A DNA stretch of 64,000 nt from Lumbricus terrestris (GCA_949752735.1 OX457046.1:33090269-33154268), one strand, 5' to 3'. Shown: positions 1-10,307, numbered from the stretch's first letter. Numbers and translations are program-made. Notes: generated from the letters alone by a model not told the origin.

Positions 1-319
1 AAGCCCGGGAAAAGACACCATTTACCCGGTAAAAAAAATAATCTGGGTCTTCTTGGGGGGGGGGGCTTAGCTCCCATATCCTCTGATAAACGCCGCCCAT
101 GTCAGAGTAGGCTACAAACAATGGCGGAGTTTATGATTAGCAATAATTGACAATTATTAATTGTCTTTCTATTAATTAATAAAATAGTCAGTTGTGACCA
201 AATGCAATACAATCTGTTAAAAGTCTGTCGCGATTTACGAAGCTGTTCTTACGTTAGTTCTTTCGATGAGTTCTGTGAGTGTTTTGATTCCAAAACGACT
301 GTACACCGTTGAGATTTCA

Positions 320-860
320 CACTATGCACACGGAATAACACCAAACATGCATGATCACATAGCGCCATACACTTATAGTCTATTAACACTAAGCAATTAC
401 TGTTATTATTTAATTAACACCAAATTAAGCACTCACAATTCAATTAACACCATATACTTATAATTCAATTAACACCAAACACCTATAATTTTCAATAAAC
501 TGACACTTATATTTCAAATAACATCAATAAATCATAGTTCATAACTCAATTGGTAATAAATTAAATACTCATATTTCAAAAAACACCAATCACTCGTATT
601 TCAAATAAGAAAATAATAATCACTCGGAATCCAAAAAGTACTAAATTAAACACCCATAATCAAAAATACCAAACACTCATAATTCAGAAAACACCACACA
701 GAACACTCCTATTCAATCAACAGCAAATTAGATACCCATATTTCAAATTACATCAAACATGCATAATTCAATTAACAACAAATTAAACACCCGTATTTCA
801 AATAGCACCAAACACTCATAGTTTAAAAACACCAAATCCAACATTTAAAATCCCAAATGT
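320..860. repeat. AT-rich degenerate short repeats
   Basis: This gene-free stretch is full of imperfect copies of words such as AACACCAAACACTCATAATT and ATTTCAAATAACACC at irregular spacing of roughly 25-60 bases. Spacing and spelling vary, so it reads as an old decayed minisatellite. The short open frame at 266-463 ends within it and has no recognisable protein character. Confidence 0.6.
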
Positions 861-1054
861 TTATTGTCGTTCGATCGGGAATAATAAATTGCCATGGGGA
901 AGTGGAATCGAGAGAATGAGGTTGTGCGACTTCTGCCATGGGCGGAGTTTGGCAGTTCTTGGAGGGGCTAAAAATAACTTGGGATTCGGAATGCGGAGAC
1001 ATGGTCCAAATCCAAAAGAGCTGCGCTGACCAAAAAAGTGTGAAAAAAGCTGAT

Positions 1055-1312
1055 GGCCTTTTCTTGTAGTCCTTCGGTTCGAAATTTCAGAAAACTATAC
1101 CACGTACTTTCCCCTGCCAAAAAGAGAGGAAGACTAAAAAAGTCATTCCTTTTTAAAATACCGAAAATGGTAGATTTTTCAGAATTTTGACCAAATTACT
1201 AAAAATGTCATCAATTTTATAAGTAGCGAAAATGGTATAGTTTTCAAAATTCTTGACCAAATTAACTAACAAATAAAAAAGTCGTCATAAAATTTGACCG
1301 ATGAGAGCCCGG
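1055..1312. repeat. Decayed dispersed-repeat fragment
   Basis: The segment has recurring words: TTCGAAATTTCAGAAAA, CTGCCAAAAAG, GACTAAAAAAGTCATT, and two copies of a CGAAAATGGTA-type motif followed by TTTTGACCAAATTA or TTCTTGACCAAATTA. Related words in the same order occur at 18763-19027, immediately left of the large satellite. This indicates two copies of one dispersed repeat family. No coding potential was seen. Confidence 0.45.
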
Positions 1313-1315
1313 GTG

Positions 1316-1996
1316 ACGCTGGTGGCTCAGCCATCAGCCCAAAATGTTCAGCCAAAACGGATATTGTCTTCCTCCCCCATCCCTTAGGAACCCGAATATT
1401 CCAACCCAAAAAGCGTTGGTGGCTCAGCCATCAGCCCAAAATGTTCAGCCAAAACGGATATTGTCTTCCTCCCCCATCCCTTAGGAACCCGAATATCCCA
1501 ACCCAAAAAGCGTTGGTGGCTCAGCCATCAGCCCAAAATGTTCAGCCAAAACGGATATTGTCTTCCTCCCCCATCCCTTAGGAACCCGAATATCCCAACC
1601 CAAAAAGCGTTGGTGGCTCAGCCATCAGCCCAAAATGTTCAGCCAAAACGGATATTGTCTTCCTCCCCCATCCCTTAGGAACCCGAATATCCCAACCCAA
1701 AAAGCGTTGGTGGCTCAGCCATCAGCCCAAAATGTTCAGCCAAAACGGATATTGTCTTCCTCCCCCATCCCTTAGGAACCCGAATATCCCAACCCAAAAA
1801 GCGTTGGTGGCTCAGCCATCAGCCCAAAATGTTCAGCCAAAACGGATATTGTCTTCCTCCCCCATCCCTTAGGAACCCGAATATCCCAACCCAAAAAGCG
1901 TTGGTGGCTCAGCCGTCCGCCCAAAATGTTCAGCCAAAACGGAAATTTTCTTCCCCCTCCCTTAGAGACCCAAATCCCCAACCCAAAAAGCGTGTT
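1316..1996. repeat. 97-bp minisatellite, seven copies
   Basis: The word GCGTTGGTGGCTCAGCC recurs at about 1316 (variant), 1413, 1510, 1607, 1704, 1801 and 1898, exactly 97 bases apart. The last unit is shortened to 92 bases, ending at about 1990. Internal units are nearly identical; the outer units carry the changes, as expected for an array homogenised by unequal exchange. The unit contains a CCTCCCCCATCCCTTAGG pyrimidine-rich block. Open frames across it (1294-1581, 1829-2029, and 1772-1981 on the minus strand) arise from the repeat and are not called as genes. Confidence 0.93.
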
Positions 1997-2095
1997 ACTA
2001 GATTAATCGCTGCCTACCTGTTTATTTGACTCGTAACAAGTCACCTTGACATATAGGTGCTCATGGAACATTTTGTCTCCCTCCCTCATCCTTAC

Positions 2096-2722
2096 CTTGA
2101 TGGCGACCCGGATGTCTTCCAGCTCCTCTTCCTTCTCCGTCTCCTCTTCCCGCTTCATCGACCGGAAGAAGACGTTTGTCTTCGAAGTCGGAAGGCTTTC
2201 GTCATCGCCGGAAACGAAGCGCAGCAGACGGTTTCCATGGTGATCACCATGGTGACTGGAACCGTGGCTGACCTCAGCGTCGTCGTGGTTATCACCATGG
2301 GGATTGGAATCAGCGTTTCCATGGTTATCACCATGGGGATTGGAATCAGCGTTTCCATGGTTATCACCATGGGGATTGGAATCAGCGTTTCCATGGTTAT
2401 CGCCATGGGTGTTGGAGTCAGCGTTTCCATGGTTATCACCATGGTGACTGAAACCGTGGCTGACCTCAGCATCGTCGTGGTTATCACCATGGGGATTGGA
2501 ATCGGTGTCTCCATGGTTATCACCATGGGGATTGGAATAAGCGTTTCCATGGTTATCGCCATGGGGATTGGAATCAGTGTCTCCATGGTCATCACCATGG
2601 AGATTGGAATCAGCGTTTCCATGGTTATCACCATGGGGATTGGAATCGGTGTTTCCACGGTTATCACCATGGGGATTGGAATCAGTTGACACCGTCTCCG
2701 GTGACTGTTCAGACTTCGACAT
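2096..2722 (-). CDS. Putative first exon of a His/Asp/Asn-rich repeat protein
   Basis: I do not recognise this protein. The minus-strand frame starts at an ATG at 2722, directly preceded by an in-frame TAA, so that ATG is the most upstream one possible without an upstream exon. After a short Ser/Glu N-terminus come about ten copies of a 12-residue unit of the type TDSNPHGDNHGN. Two copies carry a longer DDAEVSHGxSHHGD variant. A unique tail follows (about residues 165-209): RLLRFVSGDDESLP, then a charged Lys/Glu segment ending EELEDIRVAIK. The frame stays open to 2003, but the minus strand reads CATCAAG|GTAAGGAT at 2096/2095, a near-perfect 5' splice donor, so I end the exon there and expect more exons to the left. 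Dense His and Asp could bind divalent metal; that is inference. The plus strand is also open here (MVITMGIGIS-type repeats) because the unit is 36 bp. The charged unique tail and the donor favour the minus strand, but transcription is unproven. Confidence 0.42.
2225..2690. repeat. 36-bp coding-type tandem repeat
   Basis: Units built on ATGGTTATCACCATGGGG, ATTGGAATCAGCGTTTCC and close variants repeat with a 36-bp period. They are interrupted twice by a longer unit containing GACCTCAGC(A/G)TCGTCGTGG. The period is a multiple of three and both strands stay open. The repeat encodes the 12-residue unit of the minus-strand exon described at 2096-2722. Confidence 0.9.
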
Positions 2723-3460
2723 TTAGCGCAAGTAGATGTTGTACTGCGAAGTTCACATTGTCAGCAGATAACTAGAGCATCTGAAATAAAGAAGCCACAC
2801 TTTTTAGACCTAGATAAAACGTATGCAGCTTTTCGAAATTAAGCCCTTAAGTCGTCCTATAAATATCCAGAGCCCTAGTCACCACACGTGTAACTCCACC
2901 ACTGGTTATACTCTGCCAGTGCCAGTCTCAAGCTTGGATAAAGGAGGAGGGCGCCGCTAATGATCTTTCTCGTCACACAGTGACGTTAAACTGAAACTTA
3001 AAATAACTGCAACGCATGCAGAGTATTAATTTTCTCAAAGTCGTTTCAGATTTCGATATTACATGCAGTCAGATTTCGGTTTTTACAGAATTCGTTATTC
3101 CATTATAATCCATATGACAGAGAATCGTCGCTTCAGGCTGAGGAGAAATTGTTCCACTGATTCACTTATATCCAGGTTCCAATGCCTACGAAGTGGAACA
3201 GCTGTTGTAAAATCTACTGACTTCTATGGCGTCATTTTCATCAGTACTACACAGCATTTAGTCGAGGATCGGCTCTAGATATTAGGTCGTTGCCTCGTTG
3301 GCAGCAGCCTATAATTGACATCAGTTGGAGCAACTTTATTGGCTGAAAACAGAAAGGCACATCATAAGAAAAGGAAGTTGACAGAAAACAGATGGTAAAT
3401 CGAAGATCTTTGCAACCTATAGGTAAATAAACTGCGGTATTTTAATAATCCTGATACATA
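2723..3460. other. No gene seen
   Basis: This unique-looking sequence has no recognisable protein homology, RNA or mobile-element end. The 71-codon open frame at 3063-3278 shows no domain and has no splice or start support beyond an ATG. Confidence 0.5.
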
Positions 3461-3625
3461 CACGCATGTGCAATTGTACATTGGACATACACACACATAC
3501 ACGTACGTACGCACACATACACGCATGCACGCACACATAATACATGCATCCAATGTCAAACACCCATGCATGCATGCATGCATTCATACATACTTACGTA
3601 CGTACGCACGTACGTACCTACACCC

Positions 3626-3816
3626 ACATACATACATACATACATACATACATACATACATACATACATACATACATACATACATACATACATACATACA
3701 TACATACATACATACATACATACATACATACATACATACATACATACATACATACATACATACATACATACATACATACATACATACATACATACATACA
3801 TACATACATACATACA

Positions 3817-3846
<30 letters not shown>
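3626..3846. repeat. (CATA)n microsatellite
   Basis: An essentially perfect tetranucleotide run of about 220 bases, preceded from about 3470 by degenerate ACACATACACGTACG and CATGCATG sequence. All long HTYI or MYVC frames across it are microsatellite artefacts. Confidence 0.98.
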
Positions 3847-3848
<2 letters not shown>

Positions 3849-4063
3849 CTTTGAAGTGCATATAAATAGCACACAAATGTTTTCATCTAACATACTGACG
3901 CTAATGCAGGTGCTCGAGTGCCGTTTTGTCAGGAACTAACACTATTCCACTCAGCTCAGCTGGGAATCTGAGTGCCAATCTCTGTTTACCAATACTCTAG
4001 GTCTAGGATTTCAGCAAGCGGTTGTCTATCTGCCTGTCTGTCGGTCTGCAGACATGTGTGCAT

Positions 4064-4470
4064 GTGCCTATGTACGTATGTAAGCATTTAAGTATGTATG
4101 TGTGCATGTGTGAATGTATGTTTCAATGCATGCATTCATGTATTTATGTATTTACGTATATACGCATGTATTAAGTATGTATGTATGCATATATGTATGC
4201 ATCTATGTATGTATGTATGTATGTATGTATGTATGTATGTATGTATGTATGTGTGTATGTATGTATGTATGTATGCATGTATGTATGTATGTATGTATGC
4301 ATGCATGTATGTATGTATGTATTCATGCATGTATGTATGTATGTATGTATGTATGTATGTATGTATGTATGTATGTATGTATGTATGTATGTATGCATGC
4401 ATGCATGCATGCATGCAGATATGTATGTGGTCTATGTATGTATGCATACCACGCATGTGTGTACGTATGT
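4064..4470. repeat. (TATG)n microsatellite, opposite orientation to the 3626 array
   Basis: GTAT/TATG tetranucleotides with interspersed TGCA variants. The longest clean runs lie at about 4205-4270 and 4330-4394, ending in a (GCAT)n run at about 4393-4418. As a strand it is the reverse complement of the (CATA)n array some 220 bases to the left. Confidence 0.95.
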
Positions 4471-4507
4471 GTGTAATAGGGATGCATTTTCGTCTGATCG
4501 TCGTAAG

Positions 4508-4645
4508 TTAGGTAGTTATTTATGCAACAAAGTATAACAAGTAAGCTGGTGATCAATAGGCTGTAGCTTGTGTAACGAAATAGGCTGGTGACCAAGAGAT
4601 TGGTAGTTTGTGCAACTAAGTAAAATAAGTAAGCTGGCAATAATT
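4508..4645. repeat. Short degenerate tandem repeat, about 40-50 bp unit
   Basis: Related blocks begin at about 4541 (TAAGCTGGTGATCAATAGG), 4581 (TAGGCTGGTGACCAAGAGAT) and 4631 (TAAGCTGGCAATAA). Each of the first two is followed by a TTGTGyAACnAA word, and a similar word (TATGCAACAAAGTA) lies at about 4520. It is an imperfect three-copy minisatellite with no coding content. Confidence 0.5.
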
Positions 4646-4883
4646 TAATCCGCGTGAGATCTTGAGGCACTCTACTGAAACACACAGATTTTTAAGATTT
4701 CCACTTGCAAGTAAACACGACACCATGCATACGCTAGTCGATTACTGTCAGGCTTATTGGGCAAATCGGGACTGCCGTGCAATTACAGGACGTTCAAAAT
4801 AATTGCTAATTTTTAACGAAATTAATTTCTAATCTTAATCTAAAACTGGCCTGCTTCTGGATTTCATTTTTTAACAATTGCTT

Positions 4884-5240
4884 TTCCGTTCGTTCACTCG
4901 CTCAACTGTTCATTCATTCATTCCGTCAGACATTCGTTCCTTCCTTCATTCCTTCGTTCGTTCGTTCGTGCATTCATTCATTGATTCATTTTTCATTGAT
5001 TCATTAATTCCTTCGCTCATTCATTCATTCATTCCTGCATTCTTTCATTCATTCATTCATTCATTCATTCGTGCGTTCATTCATTCGTTCCTTCGTTAAT
5101 CGTTCATCCAAATATTCAGTGCGTCATTCTTTTTTGTTCATTATCTGTTTCGTTCGTTCATTTACTCGTTCAACCTTCAAGCGTTCATTCATTTCATTTC
5201 GTTCGTCAGTTCATTCGTTCATTCATTCGTCTGTCCATCT
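4884..5240. repeat. (ATTC)n-rich degenerate microsatellite
   Basis: The stretch is dominated by CATT, GTTC and ATTC tetranucleotides with many substitutions, for example runs at 5015-5030 and 5044-5070. The Ser/Phe/His-rich frames across it (RSFIHSF type) are artefacts. Confidence 0.9.
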
Positions 5241-5272
5241 TCTGTGTGTTTGACTGTAAAGTAAAAGAAATA

Positions 5273-5510
5273 ATCATGCATCCCTAACAGAATCACTCTT
5301 CTCGATCGAGATAGCCATTGTGATTAGTGTGTGCTTTTTAAACACCCGTATTTGTGTGTGCTTTTTAAACACCCGTATTTGTGTGTGCTTTTTAAACACC
5401 CGTATTTGTGTGTGCTTTTTAAACACCCGTATTTGTGTGTGCTTTTTAAACACCCGTATTTGTGTGTGCTTTTCAAACACCCGTATTTGTGTCCATGATT
5501 GATAATAAGG
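5273..5510. repeat. Duplicated segment with expanded 27-bp minisatellite
   Basis: The segment starts ATCATGCATCC, passes the palindrome CTCGATCGAG (5301-5310), then carries about six copies of a 27-bp unit containing GTGCTTTTTAAACACCCGTA. Successive copies begin at about 5333, 5360, 5387 and onward every 27 bases. It ends with a GTCCATGATTGA word. A second copy of the same layout, with only one 27-bp unit, lies at 5587-5685. Confidence 0.85.
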
Positions 5511-5586
5511 CCTTCCCATAACCTACCATAAATAATTCACATTTGCCTGTGTCATGCGAGATACTATCAGGGCAACAGAAATTTTA

Positions 5587-5685
5587 TCATGCATCCATAA
5601 TATAAGAAAATCACGCTTCTCGATCGAGAAGCCATTATAGTGTATGCTTTTTAAACACCCGTATTTGTGTCTATGATCGAAAAAT
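5587..5685. repeat. Second, unexpanded copy of the 5273 segment
   Basis: ATCATGCATCC, the palindrome CTCGATCGAG (5619-5628), AGCCATTATAGTG, a single copy of the CTTTTTAAACACCCGTATTT unit and a closing GTCTATGATCGA appear in the same order as at 5273-5510. The pair shows that the 27-bp unit expanded in the left copy after duplication. Confidence 0.8.
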
Positions 5686-5759
5686 ATACTTCCCAGTCCT
5701 TGTAACTGTTTCCTATTATTATAAGCCTATATATCCCCGCATATTGCAATGCCATTGAG

Positions 5760-6020
5760 CAGCGTTTATCTAGGCATCTCTGGGGGAGGGGTCCCCAAGA
5801 ATAATAATTTCCCTCCCCAAAAATCGAGAGCTGTTTCTAACATGCATATATGCAACACCCCCCTCAGAAAAATTCTAAAATTCTTAAACGTAACATTTTC
5901 CCCTCGCCAGGAATGACATTCCCAGAGAAATTTGAGAGCTGTCGTTTAGATACAAAATATGTAACATCCCCCAAGAAAATTATAAACAAAACATCCCCCC
6001 AGAAAAATTCGACAGCTCTT
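5760..6020. mobile_element. Probable left end of a hAT-like non-autonomous element
   Basis: At 5760 the sequence CAGCGTTTATCTAGGCATCTC followed by a G-rich run resembles the left end of the complete element at 7008 (CAGTGTTTAATCTAGACGTCTC plus a G run). Downstream are repeated CCCCCxCAGAAAAATT words, which recur at about 5860, 5970 and 5995. I found no matching right end or target-site duplication, so the element is truncated or its far end is unrecognised. Confidence 0.5.
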
Positions 6021-6275
6021 ATTACATCCATCGTCTTCCCTGCTGTGAAACGTGACGGACTTGACCTCAAAGACCCGTCTAATTTTCGTCCAATCTCCAA
6101 TGTCTCCTTCCTCTCAGAAACAATTGAAAAGATTGTGTCGGAACAAATTACCACTTACTTAAGCACCAACAACAGTTACTTGCTTCCGAAATATCAGTCG
6201 GGCTTTCGAGGGACCATTCCATTGAGACACTGTTGCTCCGCTTGCTAGCTGACTGCTACGGGCCATGGATGGGGA
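6020..6275 (+). pseudogene. LINE (CR1/L2-like) reverse-transcriptase fragment
   Basis: The frame from about 6030 to 6210 encodes PSNFRPISNVSFLSETIEKI, then EQITTYLS, then LLPKYQSGFRG. These match the conserved N-terminal blocks of non-LTR retrotransposon reverse transcriptases (the NFRPISN..FLSK..EK and QSGFR motifs). The expected continuation (HSxETLLLRLLADC type) is present just downstream at about 6216-6257 but in another frame, so a frameshift breaks the reading. The catalytic YADD block is absent: sequence similarity stops before it, and a GACT-rich microsatellite begins at 6362. This is a dead fragment of the palm domain; the clade assignment is approximate. Confidence 0.85.
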
Positions 6276-6361
6276 AGTGGGTGACCCTGCAAACCCTTTC
6301 CGACGTTAGTGCCGCAGGAGTAGTTGTCTTAGCAGAAGTCAACTGAAATTATAGCCCCAGA

Positions 6362-6550
6362 GACTGACCGACTGACCAATCGACCGACCGACCGACTGAC
6401 CGACTGACCGACCGACTGACCGACTGACTGACCGACCGACCGACCGACCGACCGACCGACCGACTGACCGACCGACTGACCGACCGACCGACTGACCGAC
6501 CGACCGACTGACCGTCTGACTGACCGACCGACCGACTGACCGTCCGACTG
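6362..6550. repeat. (GACC)n/(GACT)n microsatellite
   Basis: Alternating GACC and GACT tetranucleotides with few interruptions. The Arg/Ser/Val/Gly-rich frame on the minus strand (6339-6593) is an artefact of the repeat. Confidence 0.96.
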
Positions 6551-6999
6551 CAGTGGCTGGGTTATTCACGGATACTGCAGCTGACCAGTTCATTGGTTAG
6601 ATTGCTGACTGGTTTGCTGTGATTCTGATTCCATGGAAAAGCAAGCTCGTCATGCATACGTATTCACGAGTCAAGACTACTCGAGAGCATAATTATTAAT
6701 CAAACCATTCATTCCGCTGAATTAGGCCTAACCGTATAATTATACTGAGACCATGAAATCAACCAAGTCCAAGTGATATGCAATTTACGCATGTCAGTAA
6801 ATGTCCACAGGACCTGGTAACCTTAGAATGTATTCGATTGTATAGACGCCGGAATACAGATTATATTCACCTCACAAATATGTGCGTTTAGTATACGAGA
6901 AATGGTCCATAGACAACTGCAGCTAATACTCACCTCTGGTTTTGCCAATAAAGCTGATCTGGGTGACCCTATAGGCTAGTCAATCGCAGACTGAAAGAC
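6551..6999. other. No gene seen
   Basis: Apparently unique sequence with no protein, RNA or repeat that I recognise. Confidence 0.5.
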
Positions 7000-7007
7000 C
7001 TAAACCG
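7000..7007. other. Target-site duplication, left copy
   Basis: CTAAACCG abuts the left terminal inverted repeat of the hAT-type element. An identical copy lies at 7950-7957. Confidence 0.9.
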
Positions 7008-7949
7008 CAGTGTTTAATCTAGACGTCTCTGGGGGGGGGAAAGTTCCCCCCCCCCAGGATTGACATTTCCCCCCCCAGAAAAATTTGACGAAATGACATT
7101 GGTTTTTTAGTGACGGTTTTCATCATTGTTTTACATGAAGTGTTATAATATATCGTGATATTATTTATTATTATATGAGTATAATGACATTATTTACTAC
7201 TATAATATATGATACTATCATGTTAAGATGACACCTTAAAATGCTGCCATTGCAATGTGAAAATTCAGAAAGTTTCTAATGGGTCACTGAAAAAGTACAG
7301 CTATTTTGTTAAGACGACACCATAAAATACTACCATTGCAATGTGAACATTCAGATTGAAAGTTTCTAATGGGTCATTGAGAAAGTACAGCTATTTTGTT
7401 AAGACGACACCTTAAAATGCTGCCATTGCAATGTGGAAATTCAAAAATTTTCTAATGGGTCGCTGAAAAAAGTACAGCTATTTTGTTAAGATAACCCCTT
7501 CAAATGCTGCCATTGCAATGTGGAAATTCAAAAAGTTTCTAATGGGTCAGTGAAAAAGTACAGCTATTTTGTTAAGATGACCCCTTCAAATGCTGCCATT
7601 GCAATGTGGAAATTCAAAAATTTTCTAATGGGTCATTGAGAAAGTACAGCTATTTTGTTACTTAAGACGACACCTTAAAATGCTGCCATTGCAATGTGGA
7701 AATTCAAAAATTTTCTAATGGGTCAGTGAAAAAGTACAGCTATTTTGTTAAGATGACCCCTTAAAATGCTGCCATTGCAATGTGAAAATTCAAAAAGTTT
7801 CTGATGGGGAGTGGCGCATCCCCTCCTCATACCCATCCCCCTCCCAGTCTCGGTGCTATGCGCATCACGAGCGTCCTTCGGACGCTCAATTGTCTCCCCC
7901 CCAGAAACCTCAATTCCCCCCCAGAGGACGGGGACTAGATTAAACACTG
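7008..7949. mobile_element. Non-autonomous hAT-type DNA transposon (942 bp)
   Basis: The left end reads CAGTGTTTAATCTAGACGTC then CTCTGG and a G run. The right end, reverse-complemented, reads CAGTGTTTAATCTAGTCCCC then GTCCTCTGG and a G run, so the first 15 bases are identical. The element is flanked by an exact 8-bp duplication, CTAAACCG, at 7000-7007 and 7950-7957. An 8-bp target-site duplication with CAGTG ends is diagnostic of the hAT superfamily. No transposase frame is present, so it depends on enzyme from elsewhere. About 590 bp of its interior is an 86-90-bp tandem repeat. The 97-codon minus-strand frame at 7723-8016 crosses the right end and is not a gene. Confidence 0.92.
7219..7810. 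repeat. 86-90-bp tandem repeat inside the hAT element
   Basis: The word CTGCCATTGCAATGTG (once CTACCATTGC) occurs at 7244, 7330, 7420, 7507, 7593, 7683 and 7769, giving spacings of 86, 90, 87, 86, 90 and 86. Each unit also carries AAAGTACAGCTATTTTGTTA and TTTCTAATGGGTCA. The alternation of 86- and 90-bp spacings suggests expansion of a two- or three-unit block. Confidence 0.93.
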
Positions 7950-7957
7950 CTAAACCG
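7950..7957. other. Target-site duplication, right copy
   Basis: CTAAACCG abuts the right terminal inverted repeat and matches 7000-7007 exactly. Confidence 0.9.
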
Positions 7958-8150
7958 GAAATGACCGGTCGTAAAACTGCTACCTTATGACTAATCGATC
8001 TTAGACGGTGTGGCAATCTTTCCCCTCGCCATTAATTATAGGCCTATCTGATTTCCGCGGTTACAGCTCCAACACAATAGGCTCTCCTCTCTGACGTGTG
8101 CTGCTCAGGCAAACAAATCGCCTATAGCCCAGAATAAAATAATGATCGTT

Positions 8151-8177
8151 AAGTCCACCTGCCTGATAGGTGGACTT
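8151..8177. other. Perfect 10-bp hairpin
   Basis: AAGTCCACCT and AGGTGGACTT are exact inverted copies separated by the 7-base loop GCCTGAT. It lies in otherwise featureless sequence (7958-8400). It could be chance, the core of an old element, or a small structured RNA; nothing nearby decides. Confidence 0.5.
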
Positions 8178-8464
8178 GCGTCCATGAAGCTTAGAATGGT
8201 TCCAGAGTACATTAATCAGGTGAATCTGTAGCACGGAGCCTCGCCCTGAGTGACAGGATTGCAGCCCACGATGATAGTCCAACGAGATTGCTGTGCCAAA
8301 TGTCACAATTCCCAATCGACCATGATACAGGTATTAATCTGCGTAACAACAGCCGAGAAATAACACGCAACGCGGATGAACGTTTTTAAGCAGCTATAGA
8401 TAGACACAGCGTCCAGACCGACCTGTGCATACAGAAATGCATGCATGTATAAACCTATACATGT

Positions 8465-9110
8465 ATATATATATATATATACATACATACATACATACAT
8501 ACATACATACATACATACATACATACATACATACATACATACATACATACATACATACATACATACATGCATGCATACACATACATACATACATACATAC
8601 ATACATGCATACATACATACATACATACATACATACATACATACATGCATACATACATACATACATACATACATACACATGCATACATACATGCAAACAT
8701 ACATACATACATACATACATACATACATACATACATAAATACAAACATACATACATACATACATACATACATGCATGCATACACACACATACATACATAC
8801 ATACATACATACATACATACATACATACATACATACATACATGCATACATACATACATACATACATACATACATACATACATACACATGCATACATACAT
8901 GCAAACATACATGCAAACATACATGCAAACATACATACATACATACATGCAAACATACATGCAAACATACATGCAAACATACATACATACATACATACAT
9001 ACATACATACATACATACATACATACATACATACATACATACATACATACACACATACATACATACATACATACATACATACATACATACATACATACAT
9101 ACATACATAC
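8465..9110. repeat. (CATA)n microsatellite, about 640 bp
   Basis: A short (AT)n run (8465-8480) leads into CATA tetranucleotides. Scattered CATGCATG, ACACACAT and GCAAACATACAT variants partly form a secondary repeat at 8890-8980. Long HTYI and MYVC frames on both strands are artefacts. Confidence 0.98.
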
Positions 9111-9121
9111 GTGCGCACTTG

Positions 9122-9205
9122 GTTAAACACAAACAAACAGACAGACAAGCAGACAGACAAATAGACGGACGTACGGACAGACAGACATAAACACACAGAC
9201 AGACA
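9122..9205. repeat. (ACAG)n-rich degenerate microsatellite
   Basis: AAACAGACAGACAAGCAGAC and related words follow directly on the (CATA)n array, showing a compound microsatellite. Confidence 0.85.
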
Positions 9206-9603
9206 ACCATATATACGGTTACAGACAATCGTGAAGGAGTCTGTACTTACCGCATCGAATCGAGCCAATAAATGCAGACTGTACAATCATTGCCGCTGTA
9301 GCAAGGCCCTATAACGTCCACGCGATAGGTTTCCTGCCAACCATAATAGACCTACCTGCCTAAGATCAGCCCTCAACCAAATCGATTAATGATTGCAACT
9401 TATGTAGGCCGACCTTTTACGATCCGAACCTCTGCGCTTGTTGAAAGAGCCCACTAAACGTAGGCCTATTAATAATATTATTAAGCATGTGCATATAGTC
9501 CAAAATAATATTATTAATTCATCGATAATCATATGCACACCAATGGCAGACAAGTGAACCCATAATAAATAAGGCAATTAAAGCACAATATTATGTTAGT
9601 GTG

Positions 9604-9740
<137 letters not shown>

Positions 9741-10098
9741 CATCTGTGCGCATGTGCGTGTGTTTGTGCGTATATACATGATAGAACCATAAATTCATAA
9801 GTAGGTCAATTAAACGACAGGCCAGAGCGTATAGAAGTAGGTCCACGTCAGAATCCAGTTCACGGTCAGGACTCGTGGACCCACGGATAGACAGAAAGCA
9901 CTTTAGTCCGACCCTTGCAAGCTTTGTCGGCAGCTGATCCGTCAACAGAAGTCAACAGCAACATCAACATCGTAAATTGATCGATGGGTCACAATGATAT
10001 TAAGAGATTCTTTCTAGAGGAATGCTCTTCAATCAAAGGCAGTGCAGACCGTAATAACAATAATAGCGAATGGATTCTACGCATACCCCGCTATACCG

Positions 10099-10101
10099 TA
10101 T

Positions 10102-10146
<45 letters not shown>
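10099..10146. repeat. (TA)n microsatellite
   Basis: TATACATATATACATATATATA leads into a clean TA run to 10146. Confidence 0.95.
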
Positions 10147-10149
<3 letters not shown>

Positions 10150-10268
10150 TATATATTCACAATATAGTGAATATTCGGAATGTAACAATCTCGTCGTATC
10201 TCCTTACCCCCTTTTCATCAGAAGCGAATATTTTCTACACATTTTTGGGCTATAGGTAGGCTAATTTT

Positions 10269-10270
<2 letters not shown>

Positions 10271-10307
<37 letters not shown>

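Noticed and set aside
3468..4537. HTYI and MYVC frames on both strands as proteins
   Set aside because: They are translations of (CATA)n and (TATG)n microsatellites. The same applies to 8303-9286 and to the (GT)n frames at 9529-9945.
5752..6226. CCATTGAG at 5752-5759 and 6219-6226 as a target-site duplication of the 5760 element
   Set aside because: No inverted end precedes the second copy, which sits inside conserved LINE coding sequence (the HSxET motif). It is best explained as coincidence.
7723..8315. Two minus-strand frames of 97 and 84 codons
   Set aside because: One crosses the right end of the hAT element and the other lies over the hairpin region; neither shows protein-like motifs.
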